Origin: Duganella sp. SG902
GTDB lineage: Bacteria; Pseudomonadota; Gammaproteobacteria; Burkholderiales; Burkholderiaceae_D
Length of the DNA stretch: 64,000 nucleotides
Reading direction: 5' to 3'
Assembly: GCF_013376005.1 (NCBI RefSeq)
Contig: NZ_JABMJK010000010.1
Location: forward strand, 124,001 to 188,000
Shown: one piece after another, positions 15,781-23,306 of the stretch
How the letters are laid out: every line of letters begins with the position of its first letter
How positions within the stretch are numbered: position 1 is the first letter of the stretch
Notes under the pieces: model-generated
What the model was told of the DNA's origin: nothing
The model's database searches: none
Seen by the model: the letters and a program-made list of their open reading frames with translations, nothing else
Program-made: the position numbers and the translations under genes

Positions 15781-16472
15781 GGCGGCTCCTGTGTGGGCAC
15801 ATCGAACATCAGTTGGGGAAAGGATGCGGGGCTGCGCGACAAGTGGAAGTAGGGCGGCAGGCTGGCGATCATCCATTGCCACGTGCCGCAGCGCAGGAAC
15901 ACCGCGTGCCCAAGCGGCACGGTGCCGATTTGCGCATGCGCGCGCAGCGAGGCGGCGTTGAAGGCGGAGATGCGGCTGCAGGTCCAGCGCACGCCGTGCC
16001 GGCGCAGATGCTGCCGCGCCGCTTCCCACAGGCGGCGGAAGACCCAGCCGAGGCGCTCGTCCGGCCGCACCCAGACGTCGAAGTCCCAACTGGTGCGCGC
16101 CGAACGCAGGCAATAGCGCACGCGCACCTCGTCCTCCTGGTAGGCCCCGCCAATCAGCCAGAGAAACCCGGCCAGGCGGCCGTTGCGCCACGCCGCCAGC
16201 GTCCGCGCGCCTTGCGCGTAGCGCTCCCGCACCACGCTGGCCGGCCGCGGATAGTCCGGCGGCAGCGGATCGGCGGCGCTGGCGGGGCGGATGTCGATGT
16301 CGGCGCCGCGCATCGGCGTCAGCGCGGTGTCGCCGACGTACTGGGCCACGAACAGGTAGCGCAGCAGGGTCCAGCGCCCGCCGCTGGCGCGCGCCAGCAG
16401 GCGCGCCAGCACGTACAAGGCGGTGTTGAACCAACCCAGTTGCGCGAGGGTGAGACGCAGGCAGTTCGTCAT
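15747..16472 (-). CDS. GNAT-like acyltransferase, first gene of the ACP/hydrolase operon
   Basis: A 241-residue protein. After an N-terminal hydrophobic segment (residues 8-25) the middle resembles a GNAT fold: RTLAAWRNGRLAGFLWLIGG, then WVRPDERLGWVFRRLWEAA, then the FNAASLRAHAQIGTVPLG segment near residue 180. It could be an acyltransferase using the carrier protein encoded immediately downstream. Its last 11 codons overlap the ACP start region in another frame. It is divergent from the acyl-CoA ligase gene, with a 24-bp dyad between them. Family membership is moderately sure, the substrate unknown. Confidence 0.65.
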   Translation of the reverse strand: MTNCLRLTLAQLGWFNTALYVLARLLARASGGRWTLLRYLFVAQYVGDTALTPMRGADIDIRPASAADPLPPDYPRPASVVRERYAQGARTLAAWRNGRLAGFLWLIGGAYQEDEVRVRYCLRSARTSWDFDVWVRPDERLGWVFRRLWEAARQHLRRHGVRWTCSRISAFNAASLRAHAQIGTVPLGHAVFLRCGTWQWMIASLPPYFHLSRSPASFPQLMFDVPTQEPPCHLSNKSARY

Positions 16473-16498
16473 GGCTTCTGTCCTTGAGGGCGGGATTC

Positions 16499-16522
16499 CG
16501 ATTAGACTATGGCCTCTAATCG
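16499..16522. promoter_or_regulatory. Perfect 8-bp dyad in a divergent promoter region (operator candidate)
   Basis: CGATTAGA (16499-16506) and TCTAATCG (16515-16522) are exact inverted repeats with an 8-bp spacer, in the 157-bp gap between the divergent GNAT/ACP and acyl-CoA ligase operons. Arm length and spacing suit a dimeric regulator. No T-run follows, and both flanking genes read outward, so a terminator is unlikely. Confidence 0.45.
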
Positions 16523-16629
16523 CCCGGTTTGCGCCAGCACAAGCGGAAGCGGTGTTTGATCCTTATCAAGAACGCCCGCGCGGATTGTCTCGATGATGGA
16601 AGACCCGTCCACAGCGAAGGCCTACCGTC

Positions 16630-18192
16630 ATGGCGCAGTTAATCCACGATTTCATCTTTGCATCCGCGCGCGCGACACCCGAGCGGCAGGCGCTGTCCTA
16701 CCAGGGCGTCGGCCTGAACTATGGCGCCCTGGCGCAGATGGTGCGGCAGGCGGCCGACGCCTGGCTGAACCACGGCCTCGCGCGCGGCGAGCGGCTGGCG
16801 GTGTTCCTCGAAAAGCGCGAGGAGGCGGTGGTGGCGATGTTCGGCGCTGCCGCCGCCGGCGGCGTGTTCGTGCCGGTCAATCCGGTGCTGAAGCCGGAGC
16901 AGGTGGCGTACATCCTGGCCGACTGCAATGTGCGCGTCCTGGTCACGTCGCGCGAGCGATTGAACCAGCTCGCCGGCGTGCTGGCGGCCTGCCCGGACCT
17001 GCGCACGTTGATCGTGATCGGCTCAATGGAGGGCCTGGCGCCGCCGCCCGGTGTTCAACTGCACTCGTGGCGCGAAAGCATGGGGGCGGCGCCGCCGCGC
17101 ACGTCCCACGCCTGCATCGACGCCGACATGGCGGCCATCCTGTACACCTCGGGCAGCACCGGCAAGCCCAAGGGAGTGATCCTGTCGCACCGCAACCTGG
17201 TGGCGGGCGCGCTGAGCGTCGCAGGCTACCTCAACAACACGCCGGAAGACCGCATCCTGTGCGTGCTGCCGCTCAGCTTTGATTACGGCCTGAGCCAGCT
17301 GACCACCGCCTTCGCCGTCGGCGCCTGCGCGGTGCTGCTCAATCACCTGCTGCTGCGCGACGTGCTGGACGCCGTCGACCGCGACCGCATCACCGGGCTG
17401 GCCGGCGTGCCGCCGCTGTGGATACAGTTGGCCGAGCTGAGCTGGAACCACGCGCGCCGCCTGCGCTACATCACCAACTCCGGCGGCGTGATGCCGCGCC
17501 ACACCATCAAGGCCTTGCGGCACGCCTTGCCGCATGTGCAGATCTTCTTGATGTACGGCCTGACCGAGGCGTTCCGCTCCACTTATCTGGCGCCGGAGCA
17601 GCTGGATCTGCGGCCCGACTCCATCGGCAAGGCCATCCCCAACGCGGAAATTCTCGTGCTGAGGCAAGATGGCTCGCCATGCGCGCCCAACGAGCCGGGC
17701 GAACTGGTGCATCGCGGCGCGCTGGTTTCCATGGGCTACTGGAACGACGTGGCCCGAACGGCCGAGCGTTTCCGCCCCTTGCCGGCGCGCGCGGACGGCC
17801 TGCCGCTGGCCGAGCTGGCGGTCTGGTCCGGCGACACGGTGCGGGCCGATGAGGAGGGTTACCTGTACTTCATCGGCCGCGGCGACGACATGATCAAGAC
17901 CTCCGGCTACCGCGTCAGCCCGGCGGAGGTGGAGGAAATCGTCTACGCCACCGGCCTGGTGTGCGAGGCGGCGGCCTTCGGCTATCCGCATCCCACGCTC
18001 GGCCAGGCCATCGCGCTGATGGTGGTGGGCCTGACCGTGGATGGCGACGCGCTGCTGGCCGCCTGCAAGCGTGCCTTGCCGGCCTATATGGTGCCCGCCC
18101 GCATCGAGTTACGCGAGCAGCCGTTGCCGCGCAATCCCAACGGCAAGATCGACCGCAAACTGCTCGCGCAGACGCTGGAGGCGCGCCCATGA
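16630..18192 (+). CDS. Exosortase-A-associated acyl-CoA ligase / AMP-forming enzyme (TIGR03098 type)
   Basis: A 520-residue ANL-superfamily adenylating enzyme: P-loop YTSGSTGKPKG (172-182), A5-like YGLTEAFRST, hinge GRGDDMIKTSGYRVSP and catalytic Lys506 in NPNGKIDRK. It activates a carboxylic acid as acyl-AMP and passes it to CoA or a carrier thiol. The divergent neighbour is the dedicated acyl carrier protein, a likely acceptor. The stop overlaps the PLP decarboxylase start (ATGA). The substrate is not predictable from the sequence alone. Confidence 0.92.
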   Translation: MAQLIHDFIFASARATPERQALSYQGVGLNYGALAQMVRQAADAWLNHGLARGERLAVFLEKREEAVVAMFGAAAAGGVFVPVNPVLKPEQVAYILADCNVRVLVTSRERLNQLAGVLAACPDLRTLIVIGSMEGLAPPPGVQLHSWRESMGAAPPRTSHACIDADMAAILYTSGSTGKPKGVILSHRNLVAGALSVAGYLNNTPEDRILCVLPLSFDYGLSQLTTAFAVGACAVLLNHLLLRDVLDAVDRDRITGLAGVPPLWIQLAELSWNHARRLRYITNSGGVMPRHTIKALRHALPHVQIFLMYGLTEAFRSTYLAPEQLDLRPDSIGKAIPNAEILVLRQDGSPCAPNEPGELVHRGALVSMGYWNDVARTAERFRPLPARADGLPLAELAVWSGDTVRADEEGYLYFIGRGDDMIKTSGYRVSPAEVEEIVYATGLVCEAAAFGYPHPTLGQAIALMVVGLTVDGDALLAACKRALPAYMVPARIELREQPLPRNPNGKIDRKLLAQTLEARP

Positions 18193-19415
18193 CGCCCGCG
18201 CACGCCGAGCTGCGCCAGTTCCCGGTGCTGGACGATTGCCTGCAACTGGGCGGCATCACGCTGCCACGGCTGGCCGAGCGGGTGGGCGGCACGCCGTTCT
18301 ATGCCTACGAGCGCGAGCACATCCAGTCGCGCGTGGCCTTGTTGCGCAGCACCTTGCCGCCGGCGTTGCATTTGCATTACGCCATCAAGGCCAACCCCAT
18401 GCCGGCGCTGGTGCAGATGATGGGCTTGCTGGTGGACGGCTTTGACGTGGCCTCCGGCGGCGAACTCAAGACGGCGCTGGATGCCGGCATGCCGCCGTCG
18501 CGCATCAGCTTTGCTGGTCCGGGCAAGAGTAATGCCGAATTGCGCGGCGCGATCGCGGCGGGCGCGCTGCTGCACCTGGAATCGGAGCAGGAGATGGAAC
18601 GGGCCGCGCGCATAGGCGAATTGCTGGGCCTGACGCCGCGCGTGGCGGTCCGCGTCAATCCCGAATTCGAGCTCAAGTATGCCGGCATGAAAATGGCGGG
18701 CGGTGCGCAACAGTTCGGCGTGGACGCCGAGCGCGTGCCGGCCATGCTGCGCAAAATGGCCGCGCTGGGGCTGGATTTTCACGGTTTCCACCTGTTCTGC
18801 GGCGCCCAGAACCTGTCCGCCAGGGCGATAGGCGAGTCGCAGCGCCTGTGCGTCCAATTGGCGCTGCGGCTGGCTGGCTACGCGCCGTCTCCGCTGCGGG
18901 TGCTAAACATCGGCGGCGGCTTTGGCGTGCCGTACTTCCCCGGCGAGCGCGCGCTCGATCTGGCGGCGGTGGGCGAGGGCTTGCACGAACTGATGCGCAA
19001 GCTGGCCGCGGAGTCGCCGCAAACGCGGCTGGTGCTGGAGCTGGGGCGCTATCTGGTGGCCGAGGCCGGCGTCTACGTCTGCCGCGTGCTGGAGCGCAAG
19101 CTGTCGCACGGACAGGTGTTCGTGATTACGGATGGCGGCATGCATCACCATCTGGCGGCGTCCGGCAATTTCGGACAGGTGATACGCAAGAATTATCCGG
19201 TCGCGATCGGCAACCGCATGCAAGCCGGCCCGCGCGAGGTGGCCACGGTGGTGGGCCCGCTGTGCACGCCGCTCGATAAGCTGGCCGACAGCATGGAACT
19301 GGCCCGCGTCGAACCGGGCGACTTCGTGGTGGTGTTCCAGTCCGGCGCCTACGGCATGACCGCCAGTCCGACCGCGTTCCTGAGTCATCCGCTGCCGCTG
19401 GAGGTGCTGGTATGA
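18189..19415 (+). CDS. Exosortase-A-associated PLP-dependent decarboxylase (TIGR03099 type)
   Basis: A 408-residue fold-type III (alanine-racemase/LysA-like) enzyme. The PLP lysine is Lys67 in HYAIKANP. Further motifs are DVASGGEL, HLESEQE, NIGGGFGVPY and the C-terminal SGAYGMTASPT loop. It should decarboxylate an amino acid such as a diamino acid, giving an amine. It is translationally coupled to the acyl-CoA ligase before it and to the Asn-synthetase-like gene after it, suggesting that an activated acid, an amine and an amide-forming step are linked. Confidence 0.92.
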   Translation: MTPAHAELRQFPVLDDCLQLGGITLPRLAERVGGTPFYAYEREHIQSRVALLRSTLPPALHLHYAIKANPMPALVQMMGLLVDGFDVASGGELKTALDAGMPPSRISFAGPGKSNAELRGAIAAGALLHLESEQEMERAARIGELLGLTPRVAVRVNPEFELKYAGMKMAGGAQQFGVDAERVPAMLRKMAALGLDFHGFHLFCGAQNLSARAIGESQRLCVQLALRLAGYAPSPLRVLNIGGGFGVPYFPGERALDLAAVGEGLHELMRKLAAESPQTRLVLELGRYLVAEAGVYVCRVLERKLSHGQVFVITDGGMHHHLAASGNFGQVIRKNYPVAIGNRMQAGPREVATVVGPLCTPLDKLADSMELARVEPGDFVVVFQSGAYGMTASPTAFLSHPLPLEVLV

Positions 19416-21196
19416 ACGGCGTAAGCGGCTACATCAATCCGCCGGAGGCGCCCGGCTTTGGCTTGAGCACGCCGGAGCGCGACCAACGGCTCAGCATGCA
19501 CCGTGAGCCTGGACTGGTGGCGGTGATCTGGGGCCGCGCCACACTGGATGGCAGCGGCGAGCGCATGGCGGAACGCTTCGCCGCCGCATGGCGGGCACGC
19601 GGCGCGGCGGCTTGCGTCGAGCTGGGCGGTCATTTCGCGGCCTGCGTGATAGATCATGCGTCCGGGCAGGCGCTGCTGGCCATAGACCGCAGCGGCGTGT
19701 ACAGCATGCATTATCAGTCGGGACCGCAGGGACTGTGGTTTGCGACCGACGCGTCGGCGCTGCCGGCAGGCGAGCTGGACGCGCAATCGATCTACAACTA
19801 TCTGTATTTCCACGTGATACCGGCGCCGCGCGGCGTGTATCGTGGCCAACAGCGCCTGCTGCCGGGCGAGTACCTGCTGTATCGGGCCGGCCGCAGCGAG
19901 CGCGGCGTGTATTGGCGCATGCGTTTCCGCGAGGAGCGCGCGCTGCCGTTTGCGGTGATGAAACGGCAGTTCCTCGATATCGTGCGCGATGCGGTGAGAC
20001 AATCGGCAGGGGGCGAAGTGGGCGCCTTTCTCAGCGGCGGCACCGACAGTTCCACGCTGGCCGGCATGCTGGGCGAGATCAGCGGGCAACCGGCGCGCAC
20101 CTATTCGATCGGTTTCGACGTGGATGGCTACGATGAAATGGACTACGCCCGCCTCGCCGCGCGGCATTTCAAGACCCGCCACCACGAGTATTACCTGACC
20201 GCGGGCGACGTGGCCGACGCGATTCCACGCATCGCGGCCGCCTGCGACCAGCCGTTCGGCAACTCCTCCATCGTCCCGGCCTATTTTTGCGCGGAGATGG
20301 CACGCGCGGATGGCATTGGCAAGCTGATCGGCGGCGACGGCGGCGACGAGCTGTTCGGCGGTAACGAGCGCTACGCACGTCAGGCGGTGTTCGCACGGTA
20401 TGAGCGATTGCCGTCCAGCGTGCGTCAGCTGGCGCTCGAGCCGCTGCTGTTCGGCGTCGCAGGCAACGCGGATCTGCGGTTGCTGCGCAAGGCCCGCAGC
20501 TACGTCGAGCAGGCGCTGTTGCCGATGCCGGCACGCCTGGAAAGCTACAATCTGCTGCGGCATTATGGCCCGGCGCAGGTCCTGCACACGGAGTTCCTGG
20601 CCGCCATCGACCAGGCGTCGCCGCTGGATCAGCTGAACGCCTGCTACTGGGAATCGCACGGTCTCAGCCAGATCAACCGCATGCAGGCGCTGGATCTGCG
20701 CTACACGCTGGCCGACAACGACTTGCGCAAGGTCACCACGGCCTGCCGGCTGGCTGGCGTGGAAGCGGCTTTTCCATTCCTCAGTGATGACATGCTGGCG
20801 TTTTCGGCGCGCCTGCCGCCTGCCGATAAACTGCACGGCACGCGGCTGCGCTATTTCTTCAAGCATGCCTTGCGCCAGCATCTGCCGCGCGCCATCCTGC
20901 GCAAGAAGAAGCACGGTTTCGGCATGCCGTTCGGCCAATGGCTGCAAACGGACGCGCATCTGCGCGCGCTCGCCTATGACAGCCTGAGCGATCTGAAGCG
21001 GCGGCGCATCGTGCGGCCCGAGTTCATCGATCAGCTCACGCGCAAGCTGGTGCGCGAGCATCCGGCCTACCACGGGACCATGGTGTGGGTGCTGATGATG
21101 CTGGAGCAGTGGCTGCAACAACACGCTATACCGCAACCCGCCGTTGCGCCAGCAGGCGTAGCAGAAACCGCGGGCGGTCCGGCTCCCAGGGCGTGA
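19412..21196 (+). CDS. Asparagine-synthetase-like protein lacking the glutaminase cysteine
   Basis: A 594-residue homologue of class II asparagine synthetase. The ATP-pyrophosphatase half is intact (SGGTDSS at 208-214, YSIGFDVDGYDEMDYAR, GGDGGDELFGG). The N-terminal glutaminase-like half begins MNGVSG instead of Met-Cys, so the catalytic Cys2 is missing. It may use free ammonia or an amine as acceptor, making it an adenylating amide synthase rather than an amidotransferase. The start overlaps the decarboxylase stop (ATGA). The 3' end overlaps the convergent deacetylase by 71 bp. The second homologue at 34800 keeps Cys2. Confidence 0.85.
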   Translation: MNGVSGYINPPEAPGFGLSTPERDQRLSMHREPGLVAVIWGRATLDGSGERMAERFAAAWRARGAAACVELGGHFAACVIDHASGQALLAIDRSGVYSMHYQSGPQGLWFATDASALPAGELDAQSIYNYLYFHVIPAPRGVYRGQQRLLPGEYLLYRAGRSERGVYWRMRFREERALPFAVMKRQFLDIVRDAVRQSAGGEVGAFLSGGTDSSTLAGMLGEISGQPARTYSIGFDVDGYDEMDYARLAARHFKTRHHEYYLTAGDVADAIPRIAAACDQPFGNSSIVPAYFCAEMARADGIGKLIGGDGGDELFGGNERYARQAVFARYERLPSSVRQLALEPLLFGVAGNADLRLLRKARSYVEQALLPMPARLESYNLLRHYGPAQVLHTEFLAAIDQASPLDQLNACYWESHGLSQINRMQALDLRYTLADNDLRKVTTACRLAGVEAAFPFLSDDMLAFSARLPPADKLHGTRLRYFFKHALRQHLPRAILRKKKHGFGMPFGQWLQTDAHLRALAYDSLSDLKRRRIVRPEFIDQLTRKLVREHPAYHGTMVWVLMMLEQWLQQHAIPQPAVAPAGVAETAGGPAPRA

Positions 21197-21959
21197 AGCG
21201 TGGCAGTTGCAGCAGGTCGCTGCCTTCGTAGGCGGTGCCAGCCACGGTGCTGAAGGCCCACGTGAACCCCAGTTCGCGCACCATGTCGACGTGGCGCTGG
21301 TGGTAGTCGGCGCCGGGCTTGCCGTTGGGATAGGCGAACATGGTCAGCGGGGTCTGGATGATGTCTTCCAGCACTTGCTTGCCTTGGCGGATGTCGGCCA
21401 GCGCCTCGGCGTCCGGCACGGCGGCCAGTATCGGGTGACGATGCGTGTGGGCGCCGATATCCATGCCGGCCCGCACCAGCGTTTGTACCTGGGCGCTGGT
21501 CATCATCAAGTCGCGGTGGCGGGGCGGCGCCAGGGCGCGGGCCGCGCGGAGGCGGTCTTCAAACGGCCGATATTTCAATTGATCCAGCAGCTGATCCAGC
21601 GCGCGCGGGGCCAGCCTGGCCTGGCGCGCGTGCGCGATCACGTCGTCATTCCACATCTGGCCGCCATTCAGGTAGGCGCTGGCGATGAAGAAAGTGGCGT
21701 GCAGGCCGTGGCGTTGCAGCACCGGCAGGGCGAAGTCGGCGTTGTCCGCGTAGCCGTCGTCGAAGGTGATGGCGGCCGCGCGCGGCGGCAGGCGCCGCTG
21801 CCGCAGGCGGTGCAGGGCGACGCTCAGCGGCAAGACGTGGAAGCAGCGCTTCAGCAGCGACAACTGGTGATCGAAGCGCCGCACGTCCGGCAGACTGGGC
21901 AGCAGGGGATCGGGCTCCAGCAGCACGCGATGGTAGATCAGGATAGACAGGCGGTTCAT
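21126..21959 (-). CDS. Polysaccharide deacetylase (NodB domain)
   Basis: A 277-residue carbohydrate esterase 4-type protein with the metal-binding TFDDGYADN and HTHRHP motifs near residues 77 and 165. No clear signal peptide is present: the start MNRLSILIYHRV is a typical cytoplasmic-like NodB beginning. The start at 21959 overlaps the upstream membrane-protein stop (ATGA). It probably removes N-acetyl groups from an intermediate or from the polymer. Its last 71 bp are antisense to the end of the Asn-synthetase-like gene. Confidence 0.9.
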   Translation of the reverse strand: MNRLSILIYHRVLLEPDPLLPSLPDVRRFDHQLSLLKRCFHVLPLSVALHRLRQRRLPPRAAAITFDDGYADNADFALPVLQRHGLHATFFIASAYLNGGQMWNDDVIAHARQARLAPRALDQLLDQLKYRPFEDRLRAARALAPPRHRDLMMTSAQVQTLVRAGMDIGAHTHRHPILAAVPDAEALADIRQGKQVLEDIIQTPLTMFAYPNGKPGADYHQRHVDMVRELGFTWAFSTVAGTAYEGSDLLQLPRFTPWEPDRPRFLLRLLAQRRVAV

Positions 21960-23215
21960 GGCACGGCTCCGGAAGCGCGGCTCGCCAGCCGCTGCGCCGT
22001 CAATGCGCGCAGCGCCACCACGGCGGCCATCAGGTAGTAGGGAACGTCGAAGTAAAGCAGGCTGAGGAAGGCGCCGCCGACGGCGAAGCCGATCAGGCTG
22101 GCCTGGATCATCTTGGCCAGGTTGCTGGCCCATTGCAGCTCGGGATCATCGCCGCTGTTGCGCACCACCCAGGCGGCGGAGCGCCAGGTCAGCGTGCCCA
22201 GCAGCAGGTACAGGCCGAGTCCGATGAAGCCGTGCTCGCCCAGCGCCTGGAAATAGATGCTGTGGGCGGCATGCACGTCGGCCGGATTGGGCGCGTAAAG
22301 ATAGAACACCGACGGCTCGGCGATCTCGAAGCCGCCGCCGAAGAAGCGGTCCCGGGCCAGGTTGTACGCCATGTTCCAGGCGTTGATGCGGCCCATGGCG
22401 GAGTTGTCGGACTGGTAGTCGGTGATGCTGTCCATGCGTTCGGTCCAGCGTTCGGGCATGAACAGCATGGCGAACGGCGCGAACACGGCGATCAGCAGCG
22501 CGCCCAGCATCTTCTTGTGGCTCTTCAGCCACATCAGCATCATCATGGCGGCGATGGCCAGCAGGGCGCCGCGCGAATACGAGCCCAGCGCCGCCATCGC
22601 CGACAGCACCATGGCCGCCGTCCAGCCGCGCTTGACCCAGGGCTGGTCGCTGCTTAGCTGCAGGTAGCGCATCAGCGGAATGGCGATGATGAGCGCCAGC
22701 GCGATTTCGTTGTTGCCGCCGATGAAGGTGCCGGTCGGGCCCCAGACACGGAAATTGCCGCCTTCCCGCACCGTGAAGATGCCGCCTTTTACACCGTAGA
22801 AGCCGAGCGATATCGCCAGTACCCAGATCATGCGGTGCACGTCCTGGCGGCTGCGGATCACCACCATGGTCACCAGGCTCATCAGCATGATTTTCATCAC
22901 CTTGCCCAGTTGTATCTGCGAGGCGGCCGGGAAGATCGCGAACAGGGTGGTGACGTTCATCCACAACACCATGGCCAGCAGGGCGAAGGTGATGCCGCTG
23001 GCGGGCAGGCTCTTGGGCGCGCGCGAGGTGGCCAGGCTGAAGATGGTCACCACGGCGATGATCTGCGCGAACGGAAACGTGGTGGCGAAGCCCCAGCCCT
23101 GCGTGTGCGGATTCATGACGCTGATCCAGATCCACATCAGCACGCCGTTGACCGGATTCTTCACGATCAGCGGCAGGCTGGCGAAAACGATGAGGGTGAT
23201 GAGTATGTCGCGCAT
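21956..23215 (-). CDS. Putative O-glycosylation ligase, exosortase-A-associated (TIGR03097 type)
   Basis: A 419-residue polytopic membrane protein with about ten hydrophobic helices and an O-antigen-ligase (Wzy_C)-like pattern: GSYSRGALLA in the middle, and a periplasmic loop containing AAHSIYFQALGEHGFIGL near residue 330. Family knowledge suggests it transfers lipid-linked glycan to protein or polymerises it. It is first in a two-gene reverse operon with the deacetylase and is divergent from the GT2-GT4 fusion gene, with a dyad in the shared promoter gap. Confidence 0.9.
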   Translation of the reverse strand: MRDILITLIVFASLPLIVKNPVNGVLMWIWISVMNPHTQGWGFATTFPFAQIIAVVTIFSLATSRAPKSLPASGITFALLAMVLWMNVTTLFAIFPAASQIQLGKVMKIMLMSLVTMVVIRSRQDVHRMIWVLAISLGFYGVKGGIFTVREGGNFRVWGPTGTFIGGNNEIALALIIAIPLMRYLQLSSDQPWVKRGWTAAMVLSAMAALGSYSRGALLAIAAMMMLMWLKSHKKMLGALLIAVFAPFAMLFMPERWTERMDSITDYQSDNSAMGRINAWNMAYNLARDRFFGGGFEIAEPSVFYLYAPNPADVHAAHSIYFQALGEHGFIGLGLYLLLGTLTWRSAAWVVRNSGDDPELQWASNLAKMIQASLIGFAVGGAFLSLLYFDVPYYLMAAVVALRALTAQRLASRASGAVP

Positions 23216-23230
23216 GGCAGTCGTTGATTT

Positions 23231-23252
23231 GGCTCAACGAAGCGTTTGAGCC
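23231..23252. promoter_or_regulatory. Dyad GGCTCAACG/CGTTTGAGCC in a divergent promoter gap
   Basis: GGCTCAA (23231-23237) and TTGAGCC (23246-23252) are perfect inverted repeats; inner AACG/CGTT bases extend the pairing with one unpaired T. It lies in the 91-bp gap between divergent genes. A related CTCAAC/GTTGAG dyad occurs at 47524-47544 in another divergent gap of the locus. Operator function is inferred. Confidence 0.35.
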
Positions 23253-23292
23253 TGTTAGTACACTGGCTTTTTGCTCTAGCGATCTTAGAACA

Positions 23293-23300
23293 GGGGAGGG
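23293..23300 (+). promoter_or_regulatory. Ribosome binding site supporting a TTG start
   Basis: GGGGAGGG ends six bases before TTG at 23307, which begins the GT2-GT4 gene (TTG TTG ACC). The first in-frame ATG is five codons later, inside the conserved first beta-strand of the GT2 domain, so TTG is preferred. Confidence 0.55.
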
Positions 23301-23306
23301 CAGGCC

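Noticed and set aside
23275..23290. TGGCTTTTTGC resembling a sigma-54 site before the GT2-GT4 gene
   Set aside because: The GG to GC distance is 6 bp instead of the obligatory 10 bp.
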